Shown here piece by piece: positions 8,160 to 17,115 of a DNA stretch of 64,000 nucleotides. The notes below the pieces were generated by a model. It was not told the DNA's origin and made no database searches. It saw only the letters and a list, made by a program, of their open reading frames with translations. Origin of the DNA: CBDFGS01 sp965247255 (lineage in GTDB: Bacteria; Chloroflexota; Dehalococcoidia; Lucifugimonadales; CAUZJF01); contig CBDFGS010000013.1 of assembly GCA_965247255.1 (NCBI GenBank), forward strand, positions 1-64,000, written 5' to 3'. Every line of letters starts with the position of its first letter. The first letter of the stretch is position 1. The position numbers and the translations under genes were made by a program.

Positions 8160-8528
8160 ATGTCTGACGATCCGGTAGCGGTACTCGTTATCAGAGGGGG
8201 GCCGGGCGAAGGCGATGCGATAAGCCTGCCGTTGGCTCCGACGACGCTGGGCAGAGACGCCTCAAACGACATCGTCGTTGACCACCCGTCGGTCTCAAGG
8301 AACCACGCCTCGATCCACGGGGATACCGACGCTCACTGGATACAGGACCTTGGCAGCGCGAACGGTACATTCGTCAATGGACAGCGTGTCACTGGAGAAG
8401 CCCGCAGACTACGCAACCTGGACCGCATCACAGTAGGCAAGCCAAACGTCCCGGTGCGATGGGTGTACATGGAGTCCCGTGAGACCGTGGAGATGCCGCT
8501 CAAGGACCTCTACCCCTCTACGGGATGA
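8160..8528 (+). CDS. FHA-domain protein
   Basis: Small cytoplasmic protein of about 122 residues that is essentially a single forkhead-associated domain, a phosphothreonine-binding module. Conserved positions are visible: LGRD (about 36), the SRNH loop for phosphopeptide contact, and DLGSANGTFVNG. The ATG at 8160 follows ggag at a good distance; an upstream in-frame ATG at 8130 would add ten residues. A receiver protein and a Ser/Thr kinase are the next genes, so the domain probably reads phosphorylation by that kinase, though no interaction can be seen directly. No transmembrane or effector domain is attached. Confidence 0.85.
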   Translation: MSDDPVAVLVIRGGPGEGDAISLPLAPTTLGRDASNDIVVDHPSVSRNHASIHGDTDAHWIQDLGSANGTFVNGQRVTGEARRLRNLDRITVGKPNVPVRWVYMESRETVEMPLKDLYPSTG

Positions 8529-8535
8529 AGCTGAG

Positions 8536-8949
8536 CTATCGGATGTGGGTGGAGAGTATCGCGGCCATAAGCTCTTGGTGTGCAAAAGGCTTCGTCACAT
8601 AACCGGCGGCCAATTCCTGAGTTCTCCGTATGTCCTCGAACTGGTCTGACCCGGTGAAGATGACCACGGGTATATCGTGGGTAGCTTCGTCTCCCTTGAT
8701 CGCCTCCAACACATCATGACCGCTCATACGCGGCAGGCCCAGGTCCAACAGTATGAGGTCGGGACGAGGCGCATCAACATGCTCTCCCTTGCGACGAAGG
8801 AACTCCATGGCCGCCTCGCCGGTGTCGAACGCCGAGACTCTGCTTTCGAGGTCGGAGGTCTCCAGCATCCTTTCGACCGCCCTCACGTCGGCCGGATGGT
8901 CCTCTATCAGCAAGATTTCGTAGGTATGTGTGGCGTCGTGTTCGCCCAT
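8536..8949 (-). CDS. Single-domain response regulator (Rcp1/CheY-like)
   Basis: Stand-alone receiver of 137 residues with acidic pair (IEDH), phospho-acceptor Asp69 (LLDLGLP), FTGS and the conserved Lys in VTKPF (about 119). It lacks an output domain. The longer beta3-alpha3 loop (RRKGEHVDAPRP) is typical of Rcp1-type regulators that pair with phytochrome-like kinases. It is convergent with the FHA gene, separated by 7 bp, and divergent from the Ser/Thr kinase at 9346. Its partner kinase is not adjacent; the phytochrome-like kinase at 55076 is one candidate in the window, which is only a guess. Confidence 0.9.
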   Translation of the reverse strand: MGEHDATHTYEILLIEDHPADVRAVERMLETSDLESRVSAFDTGEAAMEFLRRKGEHVDAPRPDLILLDLGLPRMSGHDVLEAIKGDEATHDIPVVIFTGSDQFEDIRRTQELAAGYVTKPFAHQELMAAILSTHIR

Positions 8950-9345
8950 GTTGCTACCCCCTGCTCATGCTCCGGTGGTTTCACCTTCTCGTTGCCAGGC
9001 CGCGGACACCGGCGTTTACGTGGGGTGGCCATGTTACAAGAAAGAAGTAGTCCCCGCTATGTGCGAGTAGCCATCTGGTGCGTCCGACTTTGCGCTATGC
9101 CTGCACGGAACTGGTGGTGCTCTCTTGGGGCTTTCCAACGGGTTTCGGGCGAATGCTGCGGATAAGGACGGGAACGCCTCGCTGCCGTCGACCTACCTAT
9201 TCTAGTGATTCTAGATGTGCCCTCCGTACGGAGTCAGCTTCGTGAGTTTTTCGTGAGAACCGCTGAAGTAGCATGCGTCCGCAAGGTGGAGACGGCAGAG
9301 CTCGGCCAGTCGAGATGCAAAGCGAGTTGGTCCATACACTGAGCT
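8950..9345. other. Divergent intergenic region
   Basis: It separates the receiver gene (minus) from the Ser/Thr kinase gene (plus) and must hold both promoters. I see no coding frame, tRNA or strong hairpin in it. Confidence 0.4.
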
Positions 9346-10299
9346 ATGACGCAACATCACGGCGCGCTAGCATCGGGAGGGTCGTCGAAGCAGCATCTTC
9401 TGATATATGCCGAGGAGGTCCAGCAGCTCCACGGCGAGGTGCGGCGTCTTCGCGCCAGACTAGCTGAGAACGGCCAGTGGCGGCTCAGCGCCGATGACAG
9501 CGTAGGGCCGTACGTAATCCGCGAAGAGATCGGCCAGGGTGCGTTCGCCTCAGTCTTCAGGGCATACAACTCTAAGTCCCAAAACGACGTTGCCCTAAAG
9601 GTTCTTCACCCGTATGACGATGTCGACGGGTCCTCTTTCGCTAAGAAACACAAGCAGGAGTTTGAGGCGACGGCCAGTCTATTACATCCCAACATAGTGG
9701 AGGTCTACGCCTTCGGAGAGGAGGAGGGTAACCGGTACATTGCTATGGAGTTCGTAACAGGGGGCACCCTTAAGCAACAGATCGGTAAGCCGCGCAGCCT
9801 CGCCCAGATCGTCTGCTATCTCTCCGGGATCAGCGATGCTCTCGACCACGCGCATCAGCACGGCATCGTTCATCGTGACGTCAAGCCCAGCAATGTCCTC
9901 TTGGACGAAGACAACGCGATACTGGCGGACTTCGGTATCGCCCGAATCCTTGAGGCGGACTCACACGTGACTCGAACCAGCTGGATATTGGGAACGCCGG
10001 ATTATATGTCGCCGGAGCAGGTACTGGGAGAGCCGGCGGACCACAGATCAGACATCTATTCGCTGGGCGTCATACTGTACGAAATGCTCTTGGGAAGGCT
10101 CCCCGTCATAGGGGGAAACCCGTTTGCCACTCTGGTGGCCCACGTCGAGCAGTCGGTGGCCCCGCCAAGTGAGGTGGACCCGACTCTGGACCCGCGCATC
10201 GAGCAGGTCTTGATGAAGTCCCTGGCCAAGAACCCCGATGAAAGGTTTCAGACGGCTGGCGAGCTGGCGCAGGAGTTCGCTTTGGCGTGCCCCGCATGA
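9346..10299 (+). CDS. Hanks-type Ser/Thr protein kinase
   Basis: Kinase of 317 residues that phosphorylates Ser/Thr. A short coiled-coil-like lead (about 20-42) precedes the kinase domain (55-315). All key residues are present: glycine loop GQGAFASV (63-70), Lys85 (VALKV), HRDVKPSN (Asp178), DFG (Asp195) and GTPDYMSPEQ. There is no membrane segment or extracellular sensor, so it is cytoplasmic and probably controlled by partners. It lies beside FHA and receiver genes, forming a compact signalling cluster. The ATG at 9346 leaves a complete domain; the upstream region has no better start. Confidence 0.92.
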   Translation: MTQHHGALASGGSSKQHLLIYAEEVQQLHGEVRRLRARLAENGQWRLSADDSVGPYVIREEIGQGAFASVFRAYNSKSQNDVALKVLHPYDDVDGSSFAKKHKQEFEATASLLHPNIVEVYAFGEEEGNRYIAMEFVTGGTLKQQIGKPRSLAQIVCYLSGISDALDHAHQHGIVHRDVKPSNVLLDEDNAILADFGIARILEADSHVTRTSWILGTPDYMSPEQVLGEPADHRSDIYSLGVILYEMLLGRLPVIGGNPFATLVAHVEQSVAPPSEVDPTLDPRIEQVLMKSLAKNPDERFQTAGELAQEFALACPA

Positions 10300-10380
10300 C
10301 GGTTCACGAAGCGCGGCATTAGCCGCCAAGACGGGGCCTGGGTAGATTTGGCGAGAGTCCCGGTGAACGCTGACTCAACA

Positions 10381-11244
10381 TCACCCAAGACGTCGCCAAA
10401 CGAGCACGGCCACGACCTCCACGCCGTCCCATTCAGTCGGGGCCGTCTTTATGGTCAGCCGATCGCGATCTAGCTCGTAGTAGCGGACTTGCTCGGTCCC
10501 AATCCAGTTGGGGAATAGGCTGCCCTCAACCCGATGCACCACCGTCGCAGCGGCCTCATCGACCTCGAACGCGCCGAAATAGGCTATGCAGCCCTGGAAC
10601 GCTGATTTGATCTCCGAGGCGTCCCCCATCAGCTGGTCACCTGAGTCGAAGGGAGGACGGTCCCGCCGCAACAGCTGCGCAGACATACGCCCTGAGGGCT
10701 CGTACAGCAGCATCCCGCTGGGGTCTTCGCCAAACGGAAAAGACACACGCCCGTCGGAGCGTCTCATCTCAAACGACGTGAGACTCCAGGCGCCCAGGAG
10801 TTCGTTCATCGGCTGCCTCCTCCATGAAGTGGGAATATAGAGAGCGGTCCGCATCTTCGAGATACTCCCCTGACCGGTATGAATCGATGTCGCCGGCGAG
10901 GCGGACCACGGTTGGGGATGCTTTGGCTCATACAGCATCACGTCGACGCCCCCCGGCATCTCGGACCTCGTCACGCGCCCCCATCCCTGGTCCGCGACGG
11001 GCGACTTGAAGACGACACCTCTCTCCTGAAGCTCCGCAATGGTCCCCTCGATTTCGTCGCACCAGAACGTGATCTCGTGGTGCGTGTCGTCGCCGGGGTG
11101 GACCGCAAACTCGGCCTGCGGTACGTTGAATATAAGCCATCCATCGCCTGTGTCGACGTGCGGAAATCCCAGCTTCTCACCAATGAAGGCCCGTGCCGCC
11201 TCCGCCTGGGGTGAATAGAACACGCCGTGCATACCCTTGATCAC
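10381..11244 (-). CDS. VOC (glyoxalase-like) domain joined to lipocalin-like domain
   Basis: One open frame of 287 residues joins two unrelated small domains. Residues 1-112 are a vicinal-oxygen-chelate fold (HGVFYSP, HHEITFWCDEI, PGGVDVMLYEP). Residues 146-287 are a lipocalin-like domain (NELLGAWSL, EDPSGMLLYEPSGRMSAQL). The joining 30 residues look unconstrained. A strong Shine-Dalgarno sequence (ggaggagg) precedes an internal ATG at 10809, exactly where the lipocalin-like protein would start, so these may be two genes whose intervening stop was lost. Substrates are unknown; VOC proteins often bind a metal and small molecules. Confidence 0.75.
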   Translation of the reverse strand: MIKGMHGVFYSPQAEAARAFIGEKLGFPHVDTGDGWLIFNVPQAEFAVHPGDDTHHEITFWCDEIEGTIAELQERGVVFKSPVADQGWGRVTRSEMPGGVDVMLYEPKHPQPWSASPATSIHTGQGSISKMRTALYIPTSWRRQPMNELLGAWSLTSFEMRRSDGRVSFPFGEDPSGMLLYEPSGRMSAQLLRRDRPPFDSGDQLMGDASEIKSAFQGCIAYFGAFEVDEAAATVVHRVEGSLFPNWIGTEQVRYYELDRDRLTIKTAPTEWDGVEVVAVLVWRRLG

Positions 11245-11486
11245 TTCGATCGCTCCCGTTTCAAGTTTCGCGTTCGCTGTGGCTGACGTATACTTCCCGC
11301 CATGCGAGGATTCCGTCCAGCCTCATCAGAAGCGATATGTCCCCCACCCCACACGGTTACCCTCTTGCCCACCTCGATGGGCTCTCACCAAGAAGCTACC
11401 GCCGTTGTTCGGCGCCGCCAGCCTACGGGCATCTTCTGGCCCTGTCAACGGCTGCACAATAGTCCCCACAACGGAGGTCTTTAGCT

Positions 11487-12440
11487 ATGGCAGACCGGGT
11501 AAAACTGGGTAGCGGACCCTTCACATATGAGGTCGCCGTGGGCTGGGCGAAGCCGCCTCCGGGCTACTCGTGGCGTGATGCCGCGGGAGTGGCCGCGGAC
11601 TCGCAAGGCCGGGTCTACGCCTTCGGTCGCAGCGACCCGCCGATGCTGGTCTTCGACAGTGAGGGCAATCTCCTCGATTCCTGGGGCGAGGGGGTGTTCG
11701 AACGAGCCCACGGACTGACCATCGCGCCCGACGACACGCTGTTCTGTATAGACGACCTGGGGCATACCGTGCGCCAGTGCACCACCGACGGCAAGGTCTT
11801 GATGACCATAGGGGTCCCGGGCAAGGCGTCCGAGCCCCACAGCGGGCTCCCCTTCAACAGATGCACCGACGTCGCGCTGGACCCCAAGACCGGCGACATC
11901 TACGTCTCTGATGGGTACGTCAATTCCAGCGTCCACAAATACTCTCCCGACGGCAAGCTGCTCTTCTCGTGGGGGAAGCCCGGGACCGACCCGGGCGAGT
12001 TCAATATCGTGCACAACATCGCCACGGACCGAGACGGCTACGTATACGTGGCTGACAGGGAGAACCACCGGGTGCAGGTGTTCGACCCCAACGGACGGTA
12101 CGAGACCCAGTGGGGCAACATGCACCGGCCCTGCGCGCTCTACGTTTCTGAGGAGCAGCACGTATACGTCGGGGAGCTCGGCGCCGAGATGATGGTCAAT
12201 CGCGCCGTGCCGAACATTGGGCCGAGAATCAGCATCTTCGACACCGGTGGGAAGCGCCTGGCGCGATTGGGACGCCCCGGGATCGGCTTCGAGGTGGGGC
12301 AGTTCATGGCGCCTCACAGCATATGCGCCGACGCCACCGGCAATGTCTACGTGGGCGAGGTCGACTGGACCTACTCCCAGGTCCTCGGGCTGCCCGGCGA
12401 CGAGTTGCGCGGCATACAGAAGCTGATCAAGACGGCGTGA
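11487..12440 (+). CDS. NHL-repeat beta-propeller protein (peptidyl-amidating-lyase-like)
   Basis: Cytoplasmic-looking protein of 317 residues without a signal peptide. It is built of NHL-type blades, each with a hydrophobic strand followed by DxxGxxYV or similar: VAADSQGRVYAF, VALDPKTGDIYVSD, IATDRDGYVYVAD with NHRVQVFD, ICADATGNVYVGE. The arrangement resembles the lyase half of peptidylglycine amidating enzymes and other six-bladed hydrolases or lactonases, but catalytic residues cannot be assigned by eye. The ATG follows an aggtctttagct leader. It is followed by a GC-rich hairpin repeat and then by glycosidase-like genes on the same strand. Confidence 0.8.
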   Translation: MADRVKLGSGPFTYEVAVGWAKPPPGYSWRDAAGVAADSQGRVYAFGRSDPPMLVFDSEGNLLDSWGEGVFERAHGLTIAPDDTLFCIDDLGHTVRQCTTDGKVLMTIGVPGKASEPHSGLPFNRCTDVALDPKTGDIYVSDGYVNSSVHKYSPDGKLLFSWGKPGTDPGEFNIVHNIATDRDGYVYVADRENHRVQVFDPNGRYETQWGNMHRPCALYVSEEQHVYVGELGAEMMVNRAVPNIGPRISIFDTGGKRLARLGRPGIGFEVGQFMAPHSICADATGNVYVGEVDWTYSQVLGLPGDELRGIQKLIKTA

Positions 12441-12450
12441 ATCATCTTGA

Positions 12451-12477
12451 ACGTAGGGGCGCCCCCACGTGGGCGCC
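12451..12477. repeat. GC-rich palindromic repeat, family 1 copy 1
   Basis: Sequence aacgtaggggcgcccc... forms a hairpin with arms ggcgccc/gggcgcc. Near-identical units occur at 17017-17047 and 22191-22218, always just past gene ends, so it may act as a transcription terminator or be a REP-like element. Confidence 0.7.
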
Positions 12478-12627
12478 TTCCCGTTCTCTAGGGGGCGCGC
12501 TCGCGACAACAAGACCGGCGCGGCGCCCTTGAAGGGTAGTCTTCGGTAAAATAACCGGGGACGCCACGGCCACTTTAAGGGCTAAAGTTGCGGCCACGGC
12601 CAATCCCAGCACACGGAGGTACAAGCG

Positions 12628-14550
12628 TTGGCACAAGCAGCGTCGATTCCAGGGCTCGTTAGCGTGAGCGCCACCGAGGTCGCGTCTCCACCCGCCTGGG
12701 CGCTCCTGGAGCGCGAGCTGATGGCGATGATGGAGGAAGCGACCGGGCCGATGGTCGCGCGGCACGCCGAGAGGGGCGGCGCGGTTATGTACGCGGACGA
12801 CGTCGACGACCTGTACGAGCGCTTCTACAACTGGGGGCTCTTCTACGCCATGGGCGGCGGCGAGAGCGTGTTCGACCTGGCGTTGCAAGCGTGGAACGCG
12901 ACGACCCGCTTCTTCGACGAGGGAGTCGTCAGCAGGGTCCATGAAAGATTTCATCCCCAGATCGTCAACGAGTACTACAGCCTGTCGCATCCGGGTGACG
13001 CCGAGTGGCACCATAAAGGCGAAGGCAACATGGCCTTCTACGACTTCGGCGTCGCCGACCCTACGATCTCGGAGAACGTCCGGAGGGCCAGGAGGTTTGC
13101 GGCTTGGTACATCGGCGAAGACCCGGAGGCCCCAAACTACGACCCGCAGCACAAGATACTGCGCTCGCCCGCGCAGACGGGCCAGGGCCCGTGGCACCGC
13201 GCGACCACCGAGCAGGCGCACCAGTACCTCCTGGGAGGAAAAGGGCTGGACTCGATATCGTGGTACGGCGTCCGGGCGTCGCTCTATCCCATTGTCAAGG
13301 AGCTGGAGCCTGACTGGTGGAAGGACCCCGAGCGAAAGAAAGAGATCGTGGGCTTGTTCGAGAAGGTCGTGCTCAACAGCGACTCCTCCAACAACCTCGA
13401 TGCGACCGCAATGGTCACCAACGCCTACCTCTACACGGGCGACGAGAGATACAAGAGGTGGGTGTTGGAGTACGTCGAGGCCTGGATGGAGCGGACGAAG
13501 CTCAACGGCGGGATCATCCCGGACAACGTCGGGCCGACCGGCAAGATCGGCGAGAACCGGAACGGGCAGTGGTGGGGAGGGCTGTACGGCTGGAACCACT
13601 ACCAGGGTTTCAACATTATGTTCCACGGCCTCGTCACCGCCGTGGAGTGCGCGCTGCTGCTAAGCGGCGACTTCGGCTACCTCGACCTATTGCGCTCCCA
13701 GATCGAGATGCTGCTCGACAACTCCATCACCAAGGACAACGGCCAGGTCCTTGTGCCTCTTCGATATGGGCCAAACGGCTGGGATGACCACCAATATGTC
13801 CGCATCCTCGAACCGGCCCACCTCTATCACGCCTCTATGTCAATGGACGACCACGAGCTGTTGGTCAGAATCCGCGAAGGCGACGTCGAGCGCGACTGGA
13901 ACCAGATCGAGGACACCGGGGAGAAGAACGTTCAGAAGCAGGACGGCCATCAGAACACGGCCCGCTTCAACTACTACGATGGAAAGAACCCGGGCTGGCC
14001 GGAGCAGATTCTGCAGTCCGACTACCGGATGGCTCTCGCCACCTACGAGAAAATACGCACCGACACCCGGGACGCCCAGGCGATCGTCGCCGAGAACGCC
14101 CATCCCGACAGCCCCGTCTTCACCAAGGCGCTGACGCAAGTGACCATGGGGGCCCCACAGTCCGTCTACAACGGCGGCCTGCTAAGGGCTACAGTGCGCT
14201 ACTTCGATGAGGACCGGGCGCGCCCTGGACTGCCCCCCGACGTTGCGGCTCTAGTAGACAGGCTCGGACCAGACGTCGTGGGGGTGAAGCTGGTGAACCT
14301 GAACCCTCACGAGACGAGAAGGCTGATCGTGCAGGCAGGGGCCTTTGGGGAGCACCAGTTCACCGAGGTCAGGCACCCTGAGGCGGGCCACGACTCACCT
14401 AAAGTCGTGACCGTCGACGCGAAGCACTTCGGCGTCGAGCTCCCGCCCTCGACCGCAATTCGCGTCGAGGCCGGAATGCGCCGCTTCGCCAACGATCCGA
14501 GCTACGCCTTCCCCTGGCACGTCGACCGCATTCCGGTGCCGTTCCAGTGA
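12628..14550 (+). CDS. Six-hairpin-glycosidase-like protein, unknown substrate
   Basis: Soluble protein of 640 residues without a signal peptide. The region with repeated aromatic, helix-forming segments (FYNWGLFYAMGG, ATAMVTNAYLYTGDERYKRWVLEYVEAWMER, NGQWWGGLYGWNHYQGFN) is characteristic of (alpha/alpha)6-barrel proteins such as glycoside hydrolases or lyases. A beta-rich C-terminus (about 530-640, VKLVNLNPHETRRLIVQAG) follows. Catalytic residues are not assignable by eye. TTG start at 12628 is supported by ggagg nine bases upstream. It probably forms a unit with the TIM-barrel protein that begins 70 bp downstream. Confidence 0.65.
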   Translation: MAQAASIPGLVSVSATEVASPPAWALLERELMAMMEEATGPMVARHAERGGAVMYADDVDDLYERFYNWGLFYAMGGGESVFDLALQAWNATTRFFDEGVVSRVHERFHPQIVNEYYSLSHPGDAEWHHKGEGNMAFYDFGVADPTISENVRRARRFAAWYIGEDPEAPNYDPQHKILRSPAQTGQGPWHRATTEQAHQYLLGGKGLDSISWYGVRASLYPIVKELEPDWWKDPERKKEIVGLFEKVVLNSDSSNNLDATAMVTNAYLYTGDERYKRWVLEYVEAWMERTKLNGGIIPDNVGPTGKIGENRNGQWWGGLYGWNHYQGFNIMFHGLVTAVECALLLSGDFGYLDLLRSQIEMLLDNSITKDNGQVLVPLRYGPNGWDDHQYVRILEPAHLYHASMSMDDHELLVRIREGDVERDWNQIEDTGEKNVQKQDGHQNTARFNYYDGKNPGWPEQILQSDYRMALATYEKIRTDTRDAQAIVAENAHPDSPVFTKALTQVTMGAPQSVYNGGLLRATVRYFDEDRARPGLPPDVAALVDRLGPDVVGVKLVNLNPHETRRLIVQAGAFGEHQFTEVRHPEAGHDSPKVVTVDAKHFGVELPPSTAIRVEAGMRRFANDPSYAFPWHVDRIPVPFQ

Positions 14551-14620
14551 GGTAAGGGCTGCGAGCTTCGCGATCTCTGCCCGGACAGAATAGGCCGAAA
14601 TATCCCCTGGAGGGCCACCG

Positions 14621-16201
14621 ATGGACAAGCCGAGATTGGTCTACTACAACGACGCACACCACTTCCACGCCAAGAGGATCGACCCGCCCCTGAGCATCCA
14701 CCAGCTGCAATGGCCTGTCGACGAGGTCGCAGGGACAGGCGTCGAGCTGTTGGTGCTGGGCCTCGGTTACGGCGACGTGTACTTCCACGACAGCAAGGTC
14801 GGGCGGGTCGTCGGCCAGAAGAAAGAGGTCTGGGAGAACATCATCGACTGGCGAATAATGCGCATGGTCAAGGACGCCGCGGCGATGGGGACGGACCAGG
14901 TACGTGAGGTTATCAAACGGGGCAAAGAGATCGGGATGCCGGTGTTTCCGAGCCTGAAGTTTCAGGACAGCGCCGAACCAGAGGCCGAGCGTTGCGGCTT
15001 GCTGAAATGGGAGCACGGGGCCGACGTATGCCTGGGCGAAGGCGAGGAAGAGCCGTGGTGCTACGACTTCACCAACGAGCTGGTCATCCAGGACAAGATG
15101 GCGATGATCAGGGAGATGCTCGACGACTACGAGGCGGATGGCATCGAGCTGGACTTCATGTTTCGCCCAAGATACTTCCGTGCCGCTGAGATAGAGCAAG
15201 GGACGCCGCTCATGACCGAGTTCGTCGCCGGAGTGAGGAAGCTGGCAAAGGAGACCGGCGAACGGCAAGGACGGGAGATCCCTATCCTGGCGCGCGTGGC
15301 CTACGCGCGGGACGATAACCTGAGGGTCGGGCTGGACGTCGAGACGTGGCTGAAGAACGGGAGTATAGACATGGTGGTAGGGGAGGTGCGGGAACACCTC
15401 CTGGACCCGTGCATAGTCGACGCCCGTTGGATGGCGGACGCGGCCAACGCGGCGGGCGCCGCGGCTTACCTGCGACCGCCGAATCTCGTGTACGACGAGC
15501 GCACTGCCATTCCACACATCGAGATGTACCGCGCCCTGGGCCAGACTCTGCGCTGGCAGGGCTTCGCTGGGATGTATCTGGGTTACTTGCCGTGGCCTCT
15601 CAGCACCACCGAGTATCAGGTCCTCCGCGAGGTGGCTTATCCTGAGGTGGTCGCGCGCCAGGACAAGCGGTACGTCCTACAGCCGCGGGAGTCGGAGGGC
15701 CCCTACTCTTCCGCGCCGACACGACAGCTCCCGGCCCCCCTCGAAGAGGGAAAGACCGCGTCGGTCGAGGTGCTGGTTGCCGACGACCTGGACGACGCAA
15801 TACGGGATGGGGAGGCACGCGAGTCCATCTTGACCCTTCGCTTCGCAAACATGTGCATTGAGGACGAGATCGAGGTCCGGCTCAACGGAACGGTGCTGCC
15901 AATGGAGGACGCCGAGATCACTGACTATCGCGGCGCGACGATCAAGGGTTACCCTCGGCTCACCCAGTTGGGCGGGTCGACGGACGCCCCCGAGGGGTTC
16001 ACGGGACACTGGTTTCGGTACAGACTGGACGTGGAGATACTGAAACGCGGACATAACACCCTGGAAGTGGAAATGAAGAAGCTCGAGGTGACCGCCGGCT
16101 TCGCCCGCAGCCTAAACGGGGTAGAGGTCCGGACGCGCTACAAGGACTTCGTGCGCCCCGAGGGCCTCGAGCTCGAAAGGGTCTCGGGCAGCGCTGGCTG
16201 A
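14621..16201 (+). CDS. TIM-barrel glycoside-hydrolase-like protein
   Basis: Soluble protein of 526 residues. The N-terminal 340 residues resemble glycosyl-hydrolase-like TIM barrels: YYNDAHHFH near the start, then DYEADGIELDFMFRP (about 168-182), which places acidic residues at a barrel strand end as expected for catalysis, and GVDVETWLKNGSIDMVV. A C-terminal beta domain (about 375-520) carries FANMCIEDEIEVRLNG and is likely a carbohydrate-binding or accessory fold. ATG at 14621 has ggaggg upstream. Its position after the (alpha/alpha)6-like gene suggests joint processing of an oligosaccharide; the substrate is unknown. Confidence 0.65.
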   Translation: MDKPRLVYYNDAHHFHAKRIDPPLSIHQLQWPVDEVAGTGVELLVLGLGYGDVYFHDSKVGRVVGQKKEVWENIIDWRIMRMVKDAAAMGTDQVREVIKRGKEIGMPVFPSLKFQDSAEPEAERCGLLKWEHGADVCLGEGEEEPWCYDFTNELVIQDKMAMIREMLDDYEADGIELDFMFRPRYFRAAEIEQGTPLMTEFVAGVRKLAKETGERQGREIPILARVAYARDDNLRVGLDVETWLKNGSIDMVVGEVREHLLDPCIVDARWMADAANAAGAAAYLRPPNLVYDERTAIPHIEMYRALGQTLRWQGFAGMYLGYLPWPLSTTEYQVLREVAYPEVVARQDKRYVLQPRESEGPYSSAPTRQLPAPLEEGKTASVEVLVADDLDDAIRDGEARESILTLRFANMCIEDEIEVRLNGTVLPMEDAEITDYRGATIKGYPRLTQLGGSTDAPEGFTGHWFRYRLDVEILKRGHNTLEVEMKKLEVTAGFARSLNGVEVRTRYKDFVRPEGLELERVSGSAG

Positions 16202-16363
16202 TCGCGGCAGGCTTAACGACACCAGCGCCAGCCGCGTCTACGCGTCTTAAACAGGCATCGGGGAGCCGCCCTTTGAGCTTCGCAAAGGGCGATGGACGCA
16301 TCGCCAATGGTGGCTCAAGGCTGAGGCGCAGTACGGGGAACGCCTGTTCCAGGAGCCGGTCCA

Positions 16364-16930
16364 ATGTTGCGTCCACCGATAGACCGTATCGCTCTAATGT
16401 TCGCGACGTTGGCCATCGTAGTGTCGACGGCATGCTCCACGGACAAGCCGGACCGAGAGGCGCCTTTTGTAGTTCTGGACCCCACGCCGACCTCAGTCGC
16501 GGAGAGCCAGGCAGCCCGTCTTGAGACCCAGATCATGCTCAATGAGAATCGTCAGAGGTGGGCGTCACAAAACATCAGAGACTACACCTTTGAGCTTGTC
16601 GAAACATGTATGGTCTGTCCACGGGGCTGGGTGTTGATAACGGTCAAAGGAGCCAGAATCGAGTCAGCTATCGAGGTCAATACGAGCGAAGCAGTATCAA
16701 CGACTCCGAGGTACCCGCGAAGTGTTCTGCCCTCGACCATAGAGCGGCTATTCACCGCCATTCATAATGCTGCACACGTCGACACCTATAGAGTGGTGGC
16801 CGAGTACGATTTGCAGCTTGGCTATCCGACCAAAGCATCGTTCGATTGGATCCTCACCGCCGTTGACGACGAGACCGAATTCAGCGTCAGGAGACTGAAG
16901 GTCGAAGCTACCCCGCCTGCAACACCGTAA
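16364..16930 (+). CDS. DUF6174-like lipoprotein
   Basis: Exported lipoprotein of 188 residues. The signal peptide ends in a lipobox (VSTAC, Cys24). The mature part has the pattern seen in DUF6174 proteins: NRQRWASQNIRDYTFELVETCMVCP with a paired Cys, then a basic-to-acidic core ending in FDWILTAVDDE. The role of this family is not known. ATG at 16364 has ggag eight bases upstream. It is a single gene between the glycosidase-like pair and the convergent oxidoreductase. Confidence 0.8.
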   Translation: MLRPPIDRIALMFATLAIVVSTACSTDKPDREAPFVVLDPTPTSVAESQAARLETQIMLNENRQRWASQNIRDYTFELVETCMVCPRGWVLITVKGARIESAIEVNTSEAVSTTPRYPRSVLPSTIERLFTAIHNAAHVDTYRVVAEYDLQLGYPTKASFDWILTAVDDETEFSVRRLKVEATPPATP

Positions 16931-17016
16931 CCGAAGGCGCCGCGCCCGGTAACTCGGCCGAAATCAGGGAGCAGCAGCAAGCGAGTTACGGCCGTACCGA
17001 GTGGTTCGGGACCCGC

Positions 17017-17047
17017 AACGTAGGCGCGCCCCCGTGTGGGCGCCCCC
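17017..17047. repeat. GC-rich palindromic repeat, family 1 copy 2
   Basis: aacgtaggcgcgcccccg... with arms gcgcccc/gggcgcc. It lies between two convergent genes, consistent with a bidirectional terminator. See copies at 12451 and 22191. Confidence 0.65.
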
Positions 17048-17115
17048 TCCCGCGTGCCGGCATTGCCTGAGCCTTCGCCGAGTTGCCCTCAGTCAGTCAG
17101 CCCCCAGCGAAGGAC

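Noticed and set aside
11481..13626. Two long minus-strand frames (343 and 394 codons) opposite the NHL and (alpha/alpha)6-like genes
   Set aside because: Composition is His/Val/Arg-rich without motifs, while the plus strand carries clear families and ribosome sites.
14399..15517. 372-codon minus-strand frame
   Set aside because: Shadow of the TIM-barrel gene; no recognisable motif.
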